DNA of 64,000 nucleotides from positions 806,001-870,000 of the forward strand of contig NZ_FWXV01000002.1 in assembly GCF_900176515.1 (NCBI RefSeq), written 5' to 3'. Both the position numbers and the translations under genes were made by a program. The notes beneath the pieces are model-generated. The model did no database searches. It had not been told where the DNA came from and saw only the letters and a program-made list of their open reading frames with translations. Positions 54,850 through 64,000 of this stretch are shown here, one piece after another. The DNA is from Kibdelosporangium aridum (GTDB lineage: Bacteria > Actinomycetota > Actinomycetes > Mycobacteriales > Pseudonocardiaceae). Position 1 is the stretch's first letter. Every line of letters starts with the position of its first letter.

Positions 54850-55746
54850 TCAGGAGACCCGCCGTCGGTAAGCCAAACCCGCGGCGATCGCGCCCGCGAT
54901 AGCTCCGGCACCCAGGACCGAAGGAACGCCGATCTTGGCGGCCTTGCGACCCGTGCGGAAATCTCTGATCTCCCAGCCGCGCTTGCGGGCTTCGTCCCTG
55001 AGCTCGCCGTCCGGGTTGATCGCCACCGCTGTCCCCACGACGGACAGCATCGGCACGTCGTTCACCGAGTCCGAGTACGCCGTGCAGCGTCGCAAGTCCA
55101 AGCCTTCGCGGGCGGCCAACGCGCGGACTGCGTGTGCCTTGGCTCGGCCGTGTAGCAGGTCGCCGACGAGCTTGCCCGTGTACACGCCGTTTTCGCTGCC
55201 GAGGACCGTGCCCAGTGCGCCGGTCAGGCCGAGGCGGCGGGCGATGATCGCGGCGAGGTCCACTGGTGTCGCTGTGACGAGCCAGACGCGCTGACCGGCG
55301 TCCATGTGCATCTGGGCCAGTGCTCGGGTGCCTGCCCAGATCTTGTCGGCCATCAGCTCGTCGTAGATGTCTTCGCCGTGCGCCCGCATCTCGTCCACGC
55401 TGTGGCCGGCGATGAAGCTGAGGCCGGTTTCCCGGCTCTTTCGGATGCCTTCCTTGCTTTCGCTGCCCAGCAGGCGGAACTTGGCTTGCTCAACCGCGAA
55501 GCGGGCGAGGTCTCCGGTGGTGAAGAACTTGCGCGCGGCCATCCCGCGGGCGAAGTGGAAGATCGACGCGCCCATCATCATCGTGTTGTCCACGTCGAAG
55601 AACGCGGCTGCCGTCAGGTCAGGCGGGCCGGTGACCGGGGCGGCGTCGGTCTCCATCGCGACCGCGGCGTCGGCGGACGCCGCACCGGCGAGCGCGGCCA
55701 GCCGCTCGAGCTCCGGTTGCCTGTCCTTGTCGCGCCTGCGGGTCAC
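54850..55746 (-). CDS. HAD-IB family phosphatase with C-terminal membrane anchor
   Basis: 298 aa. Motif [16 protein letters not shown], motif II VTATP, motif [18 protein letters not shown] hydrophobic helix ([17 protein letters not shown]) ends the protein. Orthologues (Rv0505c/SerB1 type) lie near these genes in mycobacteria. GTG 55746 follows GGAGG. Two bases separate its stop from that of the convergent bldN-like gene. Substrate may be phosphoserine or a lipid phosphate. Confidence 0.85.
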   Translation of the reverse strand: MTRRRDKDRQPELERLAALAGAASADAAVAMETDAAPVTGPPDLTAAAFFDVDNTMMMGASIFHFARGMAARKFFTTGDLARFAVEQAKFRLLGSESKEGIRKSRETGLSFIAGHSVDEMRAHGEDIYDELMADKIWAGTRALAQMHMDAGQRVWLVTATPVDLAAIIARRLGLTGALGTVLGSENGVYTGKLVGDLLHGRAKAHAVRALAAREGLDLRRCTAYSDSVNDVPMLSVVGTAVAINPDGELRDEARKRGWEIRDFRTGRKAAKIGVPSVLGAGAIAGAIAAGLAYRRRVS

Positions 55747-55808
55747 CACCGAGCCTCCGGGAATTCGCGAGTTACCCCCATCCAGACAGGGTACTGACCC
55801 GAACGGTC

Positions 55809-56864
55809 TCACCCGACGCGGATCGCCGGGAGTCCGGGCAGCAGGGGCGGAACTTCCAGAATCGGCACCGGGAGCTGCGGCTGGGACGGCACGGAAGGCA
55901 CCGGGACGGTCGGTGTCGGCGGCACCGGAGCAGGCACCAACGGAACCGCCGGCGGAGCGGCTGTGACGGGCGGTGTCGGCGCCGTGGAGACAGGTGGCGG
56001 TGTGGTGTAGGACGCCTGCACTCGTGGTGGCACGGGTTGTTTTACGGGCGCGCTCGGGGCACCGGGCGCAACGGTGGCAGCGGTGTCGCGGTGACACTCG
56101 TCCGTGGCGGGCAATGCGCCCACGTCGTCGGAGCTGCCGGTGGTGATCTGGTAGCAGTCGGCACGACCCAGCAACGTGGTCGCCCGTTCGGTGATCTTGT
56201 CCAGAAGTTGCCGTGAAATCTCCGACCGCGACTGTGCCTGCGTGGGCAAACGCGGGATCAACGCGGCCAGCCGTGCGTTCTGCTGCACGGTCCACTGGCG
56301 CAAGGAATTGAGCTGCTGCACGTCAGCACGTGTCGCCGAGGCGATCAGCTGGCGGGACGCCTGCGCGGCATCGGTGTCGAAGTCCGTCAGGGCCGTGAGG
56401 TAGCCGCCGACCGGGACATCGGCCGGGTCGACGTACCGCTGCGCCAAGGTCTCCATCTCGCCGATCCTGGCGTTGGCGAACTCGAGGTGTTTGAGCGCTT
56501 TGGACTCGTCGCCGAAGGTCAGGCCCAGCGACGCGGCCTCGGCCGTGCGCTTGATGCCGTACAGCGTGTCGCCGGGCAATGCGTCACGTGACAGCAGCAG
56601 GCTCATCCCGGCCAGCGCGAACACCAGGACCACGGCCGCCGCCATGGCGACGAGGAACCGGCTCCGGCGTGAGCTGACCGCGGGCGTGGCCTTGGCCAAC
56701 ATCCGCTTGCGGGCCTGCTCGTCCGGGCCGATGTCCGGGTTGCCCCCGAGATCGCGCAGTGCGGCGACGATCGCGAGTTCGCGCTCGAACTCCCCGTCGG
56801 CAGCGTCGGACTCCAGTGCGCGAGCAAAGCGCTCGGCCTGGTCGTCACGCGGTCCGCTGTCCAC
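55809..56864 (-). CDS. rsbN: RsbN-like anti-sigma factor, DUF5667
   Basis: 351 aa. Cytoplasmic N-terminus of 69 residues, one transmembrane helix (70-91), extracytoplasmic DUF5667 domain ([16 protein letters not shown]...), and a Pro/Val-rich tail suited to crossing the cell wall. The layout is that of RsbN, the membrane anti-sigma factor of BldN. A near-consensus BldN promoter ends six bases before GTG 56864. Unlike in Streptomyces, a phosphatase gene lies between it and bldN and its strand is opposite. Confidence 0.8.
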   Translation of the reverse strand: MDSGPRDDQAERFARALESDAADGEFERELAIVAALRDLGGNPDIGPDEQARKRMLAKATPAVSSRRSRFLVAMAAAVVLVFALAGMSLLLSRDALPGDTLYGIKRTAEAASLGLTFGDESKALKHLEFANARIGEMETLAQRYVDPADVPVGGYLTALTDFDTDAAQASRQLIASATRADVQQLNSLRQWTVQQNARLAALIPRLPTQAQSRSEISRQLLDKITERATTLLGRADCYQITTGSSDDVGALPATDECHRDTAATVAPGAPSAPVKQPVPPRVQASYTTPPPVSTAPTPPVTAAPPAVPLVPAPVPPTPTVPVPSVPSQPQLPVPILEVPPLLPGLPAIRVG

Positions 56865-56870
56865 ACCCGA

Positions 56871-56899
56871 TTAACGAATCGGGGAGAACAACAGTTACG
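56871..56899 (-). promoter_or_regulatory. BldN-type promoter of the rsbN-like gene, leaderless
   Basis: -35 CGTAAC (56894-56899) and -10 CGTTAA (56871-56876), 17-bp spacer, six bases before the GTG. It resembles the Streptomyces BldN consensus (CGTAAC, about 16 bp, CGTTGA). Confidence 0.65.
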
Positions 56900-56912
56900 C
56901 GATCGGTTTCTT

Positions 56913-57899
56913 TTAGCCTCGGAAGATCCCCGGACGCTGGGCCAACAACCGGTACAGCGTCTGCTGGATCGTTTCCCGCACCTGGTCAGAGAGGTTGAAC
57001 ACGATCATCGGGTCGTCGGCGTCGGCCGGATCGTGCTGGTCGGTCCTGATCGGCTCGCCGAACTCGATGTACCACTTGGAGGGAAGCGGGACCGCACCCA
57101 GCGGGCCGAGCAGCGGGAAGGTCGGCGTGACCGGGAAGTACGGGAAGCCGAGCAGCCGCGCCAGCGGCTTGAGGTCCCCGATCTTCGGGTAGATCTCCTC
57201 GGCGCCCACCACCGACACCGGGATGATCGGCACACCGGTGCGCAACGCGGCGGAGACGAACCCGCCCCGGCCGAACCGCTGCAGCTTGTACCGGTCCTTG
57301 AACGGCTTGCCGACGCCCTTGAAGCCCTCCGGCCACACCCCGACCAGCTCACCCGCGGTCAGCAGGCGCTCCGCGTCGGCGTTGCACGCCAGGGTCTGCC
57401 CGGTCTTGCGGGCGAGCGCACCGAGCAGCGGGACCTGGAACACCAGGTCGGCGCCGAGCATGCGCAGATAACGGGTCGGTGAGGTGTTGTCGTGCACCGC
57501 GATCCCGGTCATCACCGAGTCCAGCGGCAACGTGCCGGAGTGGTTCGACACGATCAGCGCGCCGCCGTCGGACGGCAGGTGCTCGGTGCCGATCGCCTCG
57601 ACCCGGAACCACTTCTCGTAGATCAGCCGCAGTGGCGGCAGGATGACGTTCTCGGTCAGCTGCTTGTCGAACCCGAACTCGTCTACCGCGTACTCACCGG
57701 TCAGCCGCTTTCTCAAGAATCCCAAGGCATTGGCGAGATGTTGTTGCACGCCAGCCGGTTCGGGAGCGGGACGCAACGGAGTTGGCGCGACAACCGGGCG
57801 GCTGTCGACGCGATCCGTGAAGGTGCGGTTTGACCGACGACGTTGTTCGGGGCTGCGCAGCGGAATCACTTGGGCTTCCTGCATGAGCCTTTCACCCAT
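56913..57899 (-). CDS. lysophospholipid acyltransferase family protein (PlsC-like)
   Basis: 328 aa. Acyltransferase motif SNHSGTLPLDSVM and GVWPEGFKGVGKPF. His and Asp are six residues apart rather than four, a trait of the Rv0502 group. About 65 N-terminal residues precede the domain. ATG 57899 overlaps the SDR stop by eight bases; ATG 57884 is possible. Probably makes phospholipid or an envelope lipid. Confidence 0.88.
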   Translation of the reverse strand: MGERLMQEAQVIPLRSPEQRRRSNRTFTDRVDSRPVVAPTPLRPAPEPAGVQQHLANALGFLRKRLTGEYAVDEFGFDKQLTENVILPPLRLIYEKWFRVEAIGTEHLPSDGGALIVSNHSGTLPLDSVMTGIAVHDNTSPTRYLRMLGADLVFQVPLLGALARKTGQTLACNADAERLLTAGELVGVWPEGFKGVGKPFKDRYKLQRFGRGGFVSAALRTGVPIIPVSVVGAEEIYPKIGDLKPLARLLGFPYFPVTPTFPLLGPLGAVPLPSKWYIEFGEPIRTDQHDPADADDPMIVFNLSDQVRETIQQTLYRLLAQRPGIFRG

Positions 57900-58920
57900 C
57901 GGTTCGGCGGATCCTGTTCTCCAGGACGGCGAGGCGCTCCGGGTTCAGAACGGGGTGCATGCCTCGGCCGTGCACGTAGTCATCGAACGCCTGTCGCGTA
58001 CTCCACCGCGGTGTGAAGCCGAAATCCTTCTTCAGCCGGGTGGTGTCCACGACTCGGCCGTAGTTCAGGAACTGGATCTGGTCGTTCGAGAAGTCCACGA
58101 CTCGCGCGCTACGGAACACACGCGCGGCAGTGGGCATCGCGATCCGGGGCACCGGCACGGCGACACGCCCGGCCCGTCGAATCGCTTGGGAAACAGTGAG
58201 CACACCGTCCCCGCCGACGTTGTACACGCCGGGGCGGTCGGTTGTGGTGGCGCGCTCGAGCACAGCGAGCGCGTCCTCGGGGTGCAGCAACTGGACTCGT
58301 GCGTCAAAGCCGAGCACAGTCGGTACGACGGGCAACGCGAAATACCGCGTGAGCACGGTGTCGATGCTCGGGCCGATCATGTTCGTCAGGCGCATGGTGG
58401 TCACGCGCACGTCCGGACGACGGCGTGCGAAGCCGCGCACATATCCCTCGACCTCGACCGCGTCCTTCGCGTACCCGCTGCTGGAGATGTCCTTCGGCGC
58501 CATGTCCTCGGTGCACACGGCGGGGACGCGGGCACCCGCACCGTAAACCGCCGCGCTGGACTTCACCACGAGCTTGCCGACCTGCGGCGAACGCTGGCAG
58601 GCCGCCAGCAGCTGCATGGTGCCGATCACGTTCATCTCTTTGACCGCCGTGCGACGGGCCGGTCCCGGCGGGCTGTCCGTGGTCGCGGCGTGCACGACCG
58701 TGTCCACCCGTGCCGAGGAGATGACCTTGGCGATCAGCGGGTTGCGGATGTCGGCGCGGACGAACTCCGCCCGTCCCATGGACTTCAACAGATCCTTGGC
58801 GGGCGGAGCGGTGTCCACTCCGAGCACTCGTTCGATATCCGGGTTGGCGGCGAGGCGTGCGGCCAGATGCGCTCCGACGTACCCGCCTGCTCCGGTGACC
58901 AAGACGACCTTGGGCGTCAT
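57892..58920 (-). CDS. NAD-dependent epimerase/dehydratase family protein (SDR)
   Basis: 342 aa extended SDR. NAD motif VTGAGGYVGAHLA, catalytic Tyr/Lys in SGYAKDAVE and Ser in KSSAAVYG. Corresponds to Rv0501. AGAGGGG precedes ATG 58920. Coupled to the acyltransferase gene. Substrate, maybe a nucleotide sugar or lipid, is unknown. Confidence 0.88.
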   Translation of the reverse strand: MTPKVVLVTGAGGYVGAHLAARLAANPDIERVLGVDTAPPAKDLLKSMGRAEFVRADIRNPLIAKVISSARVDTVVHAATTDSPPGPARRTAVKEMNVIGTMQLLAACQRSPQVGKLVVKSSAAVYGAGARVPAVCTEDMAPKDISSSGYAKDAVEVEGYVRGFARRRPDVRVTTMRLTNMIGPSIDTVLTRYFALPVVPTVLGFDARVQLLHPEDALAVLERATTTDRPGVYNVGGDGVLTVSQAIRRAGRVAVPVPRIAMPTAARVFRSARVVDFSNDQIQFLNYGRVVDTTRLKKDFGFTPRWSTRQAFDDYVHGRGMHPVLNPERLAVLENRIRRTDG

Positions 58921-59052
58921 TCGATCCCCTCTACAGGCGTACTGACCGCCGGTAGCCTACTCGCCCGCCGGGCCGAAACCCGTCCGGAGATACGAGCTGT
59001 TAACGCAGGTCACACGGGTTTCCAGAGGTTTCACCCGATCGGCTCAAGCCGG

Positions 59053-59154
59053 TTACTTGCCCTGCTTGCGACGCGCGTGACGAGTCTTGCGAAGCAGCTT
59101 GCGGTGCTTCTTCTTGGACATGCGCTTACGTCGCTTCTTGATAACCGAGCCCAT
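59053..59154 (-). CDS. small ribosomal subunit protein bS22
   Basis: 33 aa, extremely basic, beginning [17 protein letters not shown] and ending RRKQGK. Nearly identical in pattern to the mycobacterial 33-residue protein bS22 (Rv0500B, AURKAIP1/COX24-like). AAGGA lies before the ATG. Same order SDR-bS22-HTH-proC as in mycobacteria. Too short for most gene finders. Confidence 0.95.
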   Translation of the reverse strand: MGSVIKKRRKRMSKKKHRKLLRKTRHARRKQGK

Positions 59155-59259
59155 ACGGGTTCCTTGCCTTGTCTGTTGGTGGGTCACTACCGCGCAGGGC
59201 CACGATCGGGGCACACGCACGAGCGACCGCCGAGTTTACCCGGCGGCCGCCGTCGTTGT

Positions 59260-59475
59260 TCATCCAGCGTCGAAGTACGCGTTCTCGAGGTAGTTGTGGA
59301 CTTCTTTTTCCGGTACCCGGAACGACTTCCCGACCCGCACCGCCGGCAGCTCACCGGAGTGCACCAGCCGGTACACGGTCATCTTCGAGACCCGCATCAT
59401 CTTGGCCACCTCGGCCACCGTCAGGAACTGCACCTGGGTGATCGAAGTCGGCTCACTTCTGTTGTTGGTCGGCAT
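59260..59475 (-). CDS. small HTH protein, excisionase/BldC-like
   Basis: 71 aa. HTH core FLTVAEVAKMMRVSKMTVYRLVHSGELPAVRVGKSFRVPEKEV. Matches Rv0500A. AAGGA precedes the ATG by ten bases. Likely a DNA-binding regulator; the partner is unknown. Confidence 0.88.
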   Translation of the reverse strand: MPTNNRSEPTSITQVQFLTVAEVAKMMRVSKMTVYRLVHSGELPAVRVGKSFRVPEKEVHNYLENAYFDAG

Positions 59476-59641
59476 GGTTCACGCGTCCTTAGCCACGCGT
59501 CGCGCTGCCGATCTTCCCCATCGACAGTATCGACACGCACGTGCTTCTCAAGAGAGTAGCGGGACACGTGTGACACATGCGACCCGCCAAACGCGTTGGT
59601 GCATGCCAGCGCCCCGACACGCCGAGTGAAGGGCGTCGCCG

Positions 59642-60451
59642 CTAGTCCTCGTGAGCCTTGCCGAGCTCCTGGGAACGGTCCCGCGCCGCCTCGATCGCGG
59701 CGAGCAAAGCCGCGCGCACGCCGTGGCGTTCAAGCTCGCGAATGGCCATGATCGTCGTGCCTGCCGGGGACGTGACGGCCTCACGCAGGATCACCGGATG
59801 CGTGCCGGTCTCGGCCATCATGGCCGCCGCGCCGACCGCCGACTGGATGATCAGCTTCTCGGCCACGTTGCGCGGGATGCCGAGCAGGATGCCCGCGTCG
59901 ATCATGGCTTCGACCAGGTAGAAGAAGTACGCCGGGCCGGAGCCCGAGAGCGCGGTCACCGCGTCCTGCTGGGCCTCGGGCACCCGGACGACCTCGCCGA
60001 CGGTGGACAGCAGCTCTTCGACCAGTTCGAGGTGCCGGGGCTGGGCGTGCCTGCCCGCGGAGATCACGCTCATCGCCTTGCCGACGACCATCGGCGTGTT
60101 CGGCATCACGCGCACGACCGGCACGCTGTCGGGCAGCTTGCGCTCGTACAGCGTCGTCGGCAGACCGGCGCACAGCGAGACGACCAGATTGCGGTCGCTG
60201 ACGACCGGCGCGAGGTCGTCCAGTACCGGATCGATGTCCTGTGGCTTCACCGCGACCACGAGGACCTCGGCCTCAGCGGCCGCGGTGGGGACGTCGACCG
60301 CGCGGATGCCGTACTGCTTGGTCAGCTCGGCCGCGCGCTCCTGGTAGCGCTCGGTGAACATCAGCTCTTCCGGCCTGCGCCCGCCGGACAGCAGCCCGGA
60401 CAGCAGCGCCTCACCGATCTTGCCCGCCCCCAGCACAGCGATGGTCGTCAT
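59642..60451 (-). CDS. proC: pyrroline-5-carboxylate reductase
   Basis: 269 aa. NAD(P)H motif AVLGAGKIGEALLSGL, and the C-terminal P5CR signature spanning REAVTSPAGTTIMAIRELE. Last step of proline synthesis. A proline dehydrogenase gene lies 850 bp away on the same strand, so the cell can run the pathway both ways. Confidence 0.96.
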   Translation of the reverse strand: MTTIAVLGAGKIGEALLSGLLSGGRRPEELMFTERYQERAAELTKQYGIRAVDVPTAAAEAEVLVVAVKPQDIDPVLDDLAPVVSDRNLVVSLCAGLPTTLYERKLPDSVPVVRVMPNTPMVVGKAMSVISAGRHAQPRHLELVEELLSTVGEVVRVPEAQQDAVTALSGSGPAYFFYLVEAMIDAGILLGIPRNVAEKLIIQSAVGAAAMMAETGTHPVILREAVTSPAGTTIMAIRELERHGVRAALLAAIEAARDRSQELGKAHED

Positions 60452-60470
60452 GACCCGTAAGCGTGCCAGA

Positions 60471-61277
60471 TCAGCCCGTTGTGGCTGTCAGGGCCAGCTG
60501 GCGTGCCTGGCACACCAGACGCCCGGTCGAGTCGACCACGGTGGCGTCTGAGTCGAACCACGCACCATGTACGGCCCGGCAGTCGACCTGGATACGCAAC
60601 CACCCCGGCGCGGGCCGCGACCGCAGCAGCGCCGTCAGCTGCACGGCAGGTGACCACCCCATGCGGCCGAGGTTGAACGTGACCGGCATCGAGATGTCCC
60701 CGGCGACGAGCGCGAACAACGGGTCCGCGTGCTCACCGCGCGGCCGTGCCCACAGCCGTAGCCGCAACGGGTCGCCCACATGCCCGTGCAGGAAGCCCGC
60801 ACCGGACGGGTCGAGGCGCACGTCGCAGCCCTCGGTCAGCCGGAACATCGACGCCGACGGCAAAGTCGAGATGTCGATGGCGTTGCCTGGCGGCTCGGCG
60901 GGCTGGTTCGGCAGATCTGTCCACGCGGCACGGTCGCGCGGCAACCGGCCCGTGGTGATCACGGCCTCGACGCAGCTACGGCCGCGCTGTTCGAGGTTGA
61001 CCGCGACCACAGTGGCCTGCCTGCCGGTCTTGCGGACCTCGGTGCGCAGCAATGCGGGACCGACACCGGGCGAGTGCAGGAACTGCGCGCTGACCGCGAG
61101 GGGATCCACCAAGGGCGTGCCGTTGCCGGTGTGCAACGCGACTGCGGTTTTGGCCAGCAGCGCGAGCAGAAAACCGCCGTGCGGCTTGCCGCCAACGGTC
61201 CATTCGGCGGGCAGTTCGGCGGTGAAGGTGCCATCACCAAGTGGACGGATGGCAGCGGCTGTACTGAACGAGATCAC
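60471..61277 (-). CDS. acyl-CoA thioesterase family protein, double hotdog
   Basis: 268 aa. The N-terminal hotdog shows WTVGGKPHGGFLLALLAK; the C-terminal one ends with WFDSDATVVDSTGRLVCQARQLA. It corresponds to Rv0499, a TesB-like group. GAGGA precedes GTG 61277. Frame extends 75 codons upstream without conserved features. Confidence 0.86.
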   Translation of the reverse strand: MISFSTAAAIRPLGDGTFTAELPAEWTVGGKPHGGFLLALLAKTAVALHTGNGTPLVDPLAVSAQFLHSPGVGPALLRTEVRKTGRQATVVAVNLEQRGRSCVEAVITTGRLPRDRAAWTDLPNQPAEPPGNAIDISTLPSASMFRLTEGCDVRLDPSGAGFLHGHVGDPLRLRLWARPRGEHADPLFALVAGDISMPVTFNLGRMGWSPAVQLTALLRSRPAPGWLRIQVDCRAVHGAWFDSDATVVDSTGRLVCQARQLALTATTG

Positions 61278-61294
61278 GTTGCTTCCTCGCCCGT

Positions 61295-62212
61295 TCACGA
61301 ATGGCTGACCAGTGCACGCGCGAAGAACGTTGTGTTGGCGGGTCTTTCGGCCAACCTGCGCATCAGGTAGCCATACCACTGAGATCCATAGGGCACGTAG
61401 ACCCGCACTGTCTCCCCCTCCCGCGCCAGCCGGCGCTGTTCGTCTGGCCGGACTCCGAAAAGCATTTGGTACTCGTAGGTTCCCGGCTTCCGGTCGTACC
61501 AACGTGCCCGTTCAGCGACGATACGCACCAGACGGGGATCGTGGGTTGCGAACATCGGGTAACCATCACCAGCGAGGAGAGCGTTGGTACACCGCACATA
61601 GCTCAAATCAGTCTCGTGCTCGTCGAACGCGACTGACTCCGGTTCGGCGTACGCGCCCTTCACGAGCCGGACCCGGGTACCGGCGAGAGCTTTGCAGTCG
61701 TCGAACGTACGGCGGAGGTAGCTCTGCAGTACGGCGCCGGTCGACGGCCACGTGCGGCGCAACTCGGCGAGCACACGCAGAGTCGAATCGGTGGTGGTGT
61801 GGTCCTCCATGTCGAGGGTGACCGTCGTGCCACATTGTTCAGCGGCAGCACATACGCGCGACGCATTGGCCAGCGCCAGCCGTTCGTCCAGCTTCTGGCC
61901 GACCGCCGAGAGCTTGACGCTGACCTCGGCCCTGGCCGCGAGGCCCTCGGCGTGCAGCGCGTCGAGCAGTTCGAGGTAGGCGCGGACGTTCTGATCGGCC
62001 TGTTCGGCGTCGGTGACGTCCTCGCCGAGGTGGTCCAGGGTGACCGACCGTCCGGACGCGACGAGCTCACGTGTCACGGCGATCGCGTCGGCCGTCTGCT
62101 CGCCCGCGACGAACCGCCGGACGACGTCTCGGCTGACCGGAGCGGTGGCCACCACACGACGGATCGCGTCGTTGCCGGCCGCCGCCAGGATCAGCGATCG
62201 CAGCGGGTGCAC
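61295..62212 (-). CDS. proline dehydrogenase
   Basis: 305 aa monofunctional FAD-dependent ProDH. Seen: VSVKLSAVGQKLDERLA, RLVKGAYAEPESVAF, and the C-terminal EYQMLFGVRPDEQRRL with RVYVPYG and YLMRRLAERPAN. TAGAGT six bases before GTG 62212 points to a leaderless mRNA. Oxidises proline and feeds electrons to the quinone pool. No P5C dehydrogenase gene is in the window. Confidence 0.95.
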   Translation of the reverse strand: MHPLRSLILAAAGNDAIRRVVATAPVSRDVVRRFVAGEQTADAIAVTRELVASGRSVTLDHLGEDVTDAEQADQNVRAYLELLDALHAEGLAARAEVSVKLSAVGQKLDERLALANASRVCAAAEQCGTTVTLDMEDHTTTDSTLRVLAELRRTWPSTGAVLQSYLRRTFDDCKALAGTRVRLVKGAYAEPESVAFDEHETDLSYVRCTNALLAGDGYPMFATHDPRLVRIVAERARWYDRKPGTYEYQMLFGVRPDEQRRLAREGETVRVYVPYGSQWYGYLMRRLAERPANTTFFARALVSHS

Positions 62213-62218
62213 GGACAG

Positions 62219-62224
62219 ACTCTA
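62219..62224 (-). promoter_or_regulatory. proline dehydrogenase -10 element, leaderless
   Basis: TAGAGT six bases before GTG 62212, minus strand. Confidence 0.5.
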
Positions 62225-62324
62225 CGACCACGTAGCAAGATCATTTCGGGCCGTATCCCTTGTGCACGCAGGTGATCTAGTGTCAATCACGCAACTGGGC
62301 GAACGTCGACGGCATCGCCACCAG

Positions 62325-63158
62325 TCATCGACTGCTCTCGCTCGCTTCGCTCTCGACGGCGTCGTTGTTGCCCTGGTGGAGGTGCAGGCGCGCGAAAAGC
62401 AGCGCCTCGGCGAGATCCTTGGCGCGCTCGGCGGGGTTCCGGGCGCTGCGGGTGTTGGTCTCCAGCACTACTTGGCCGTCAAAACCGTTTGCTGTCAACG
62501 TTTCCAGGAGTTCCGCGCACGGTTGATTACCTCGGCCTGGTACCAGGTGTTCGTCGCGGGGCAGGCCGGTGCCGTCCGCCAGGTGCACGTGTTTCAGGCC
62601 TGTGCCCATGCGTTTCGCCAACGCCAGTGCATCTTCCTGCGCCGCCGCTGTGTGCGAGAGGTCGATGGTGTAGTGCCGGTGTCCTGCCTCGGTCGGGTCG
62701 ATCGACGGTTTGAACGCCGACACGCTTCTGGCTCGGGCCAACGGCTTGACCGGGAACATGTTCTCGACCGCGATCGCCACGCCTGACTCGTCTTCAAGTG
62801 ACGCCACCAAGTCACTGAACTTGTCGGCATAACGACGTTGCCAGCGGAAGGGCGGATGCACGACGACGGTCGGAGCATTCAGGTCCATCGCGGCCTCGAC
62901 AGCGCGGCGCAAACGGACTTCCGGGTCGGGTGACCAAACCCGTTGCGTGATCAGCAGACACGGCGCGTGCACGGCAAGGACCGGCACGCCGTGGTTACGG
63001 GCGCAGCGGCGCAACGCGTCGACGTCCTGGCTGATCGCGTCGGCCCAGACCATCACTTCGACGCCGTCGTAGCCCAACGCCCCGGCGATCTGGAAACCCG
63101 CGGCCGCGTTCTGCGGCCACACCGATGCCGTGGACAGTCCGACCTGGATGGGCGCCAC
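62325..63158 (-). CDS. sugar phosphate isomerase/epimerase family protein
   Basis: 277 aa TIM barrel of the AP-endonuclease-2-like family. Metal ligands are suggested by [22 protein letters not shown] and HVHLADG. Corresponds to Rv0498. GTG 63158 overlaps the upstream TAG stop by one base. Substrate unknown. Confidence 0.87.
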   Translation of the reverse strand: MAPIQVGLSTASVWPQNAAAGFQIAGALGYDGVEVMVWADAISQDVDALRRCARNHGVPVLAVHAPCLLITQRVWSPDPEVRLRRAVEAAMDLNAPTVVVHPPFRWQRRYADKFSDLVASLEDESGVAIAVENMFPVKPLARARSVSAFKPSIDPTEAGHRHYTIDLSHTAAAQEDALALAKRMGTGLKHVHLADGTGLPRDEHLVPGRGNQPCAELLETLTANGFDGQVVLETNTRSARNPAERAKDLAEALLFARLHLHQGNNDAVESEASESSR

Positions 63159-64000
63159 TATCTGGCGAGCAGCAGCATGGCTGCCGGCGAGACCGTGACG
63201 ACGAGGCCGACGAGCACCGTGAGGATCGTGGTCTGCAGGTCGTCGGCGCGCCGGATCTTGCGGACCACCCAGACCAGGCCGACGATCACCACGAGCGCGA
63301 CGATCAGTGCCGCGGCGGGCAGCTGGCCCCACAGCCAGTTGAAGCCGAGCCAGAGCGCCGCACCACCGATCACGCCGATCGCCAGCTGCCCGGCCATGGA
63401 CAGCCATTCCTTGACCGGCGAGCCGGACTTCTCCTCCTGCTCCGGCTCGTCCACGTCGTCGAAGTCGTCGTCGGCGACCGGCCGGTCGAGTTCGATGGAC
63501 GGCATCGACGGGCGGGAGTCGTACTGCTCGTCGTCCTCGCGTTCGAGGCCCTCGACGTACTGCGTGGCCTCGCCACCTGCGGCGACCGGCTCGAAGCCGT
63601 GGTACTCGGTGGGGTAGTTGTCCTGCTCGTCCGGCTCGTGCTGCGGGAACGCGGGCTGCGGCATCTGCATGGACCGCTGGGTCCTGGCGACGCGGTGCGG
63701 CGCCGGGTGCTGGCCCGTGCGCGAACCCGGACCGGGCGGCGGCTCGTCCGGGATACGGGGCATCTGCTCGGTGACGCCCTCGATCGGCATCCGCTGCGGC
63801 GGCTCGACTGCGGGGAGACGCATGTCACTGCGGCTGTCCTGCCGACCGTCCAAGCGCGCGGCCAGACCGCCTGCCTCCGCGGTGGGGGGCGGCGCGGCAC
63901 CGGGAGGTGGCGTTGGCCACTGCGCGCTCTGCTGCGGCTGCGGCTTCGGCCGGGGCATCGACTGGGAGTTCTGGGGCAACCTGCGCTGCTCGGTCGGCGC
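63158..64000 (-). CDS. membrane protein with long acidic Pro-rich N-terminus, possibly cut by the window edge
   Basis: At least 273 aa and open to the window edge, so the true start may lie outside. TTG 63979 and ATG 63958 are internal candidates. About 200 residues of Pro/Gln- then Asp/Glu-rich sequence ([14 protein letters not shown]) precede two or three C-terminal helices ([54 protein letters not shown]). Corresponds to Rv0497. Function unknown. Confidence 0.8.
   Translation of the reverse strand, partial: APTEQRRLPQNSQSMPRPKPQPQQSAQWPTPPPGAAPPPTAEAGGLAARLDGRQDSRSDMRLPAVEPPQRMPIEGVTEQMPRIPDEPPPGPGSRTGQHPAPHRVARTQRSMQMPQPAFPQHEPDEQDNYPTEYHGFEPVAAGGEATQYVEGLEREDDEQYDSRPSMPSIELDRPVADDDFDDVDEPEQEEKSGSPVKEWLSMAGQLAIGVIGGAALWLGFNWLWGQLPAAALIVALVVIVGLVWVVRKIRRADDLQTTILTVLVGLVVTVSPAAMLLLAR

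Overview
This window is the chromosome of a high-GC actinomycete, most likely a member of the Pseudonocardiales (Amycolatopsis/Saccharothrix/Kibdelosporangium type); the genus cannot be fixed from sequence alone. The evidence is very high third-position GC, frequent GTG starts, many leaderless promoters (TAnnnT 6-7 nt before the start codon), menaquinone biosynthesis, bldC- and bldN-type developmental regulators, and gene order shared with both Mycobacterium tuberculosis (the Rv0497-Rv0512 and Rv0524-Rv0529 neighbourhoods) and Streptomyces (rex-hemA-hemC-hemD near bldN). I see no insertion sequence, prophage, CRISPR array, tRNA or rRNA gene.

Layout. 1-3114: the start of the nuo operon (nuoA-D and the first codons of nuoE, minus strand). 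Behind it lies an 830-bp gene-free stretch with two Rex-type operators and two large related palindromes. 3947-5236: menJ, with a further Rex-type site over its ribosome binding site. 5334-11503: two overlapping unknown genes and a large secreted alpha/beta hydrolase. 11500-24366: menaquinone genes menG, menD, menB, menE and menA, interleaved with two GT4 glycosyltransferases, an inositol-phosphatase-family gene, a secreted M1 peptidase and an SH3-domain secreted protein. 24361-31541: a Cds1-like PLP enzyme, MscS channel, ECF42-type sigma factor with its DGPF partner, Lrp regulator, VOC protein, BldC and a MinD-like ATPase with a repetitive N-terminus. 31652-37498: hemL, a phosphatase-family gene and the System II cytochrome c maturation genes (resA, ccdA, resB, ccsB). 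37587-41185: a MacAB-type export operon. 41253-48611: small membrane proteins, then rex-hemA-hemC-cobA/hemD-hemB. 49271-52575: a membrane molybdopterin oxidoreductase, three paralogous membrane coiled-coil proteins and a glutaredoxin-like protein. 52594-56864: an acyl-CoA synthetase, a BldN-like ECF sigma factor, a HAD phosphatase and an RsbN-like anti-sigma factor. 56913-64000: the conserved block plsC-like, SDR, bS22, HTH, proC, thioesterase, proline dehydrogenase, isomerase and a membrane protein.

How it fits together. Much of the window builds the respiratory chain: complex I, menaquinone and its saturation, haem, and cytochrome c maturation. The NADH-sensing repressor Rex is encoded here, and Rex-type operators lie before rex-hem, before nuoA (two) and before menJ. 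This suggests one redox signal sets complex I, haem supply and menaquinone saturation together. A second theme is development: bldC, bldN and an rsbN-like gene carrying a near-consensus BldN promoter.
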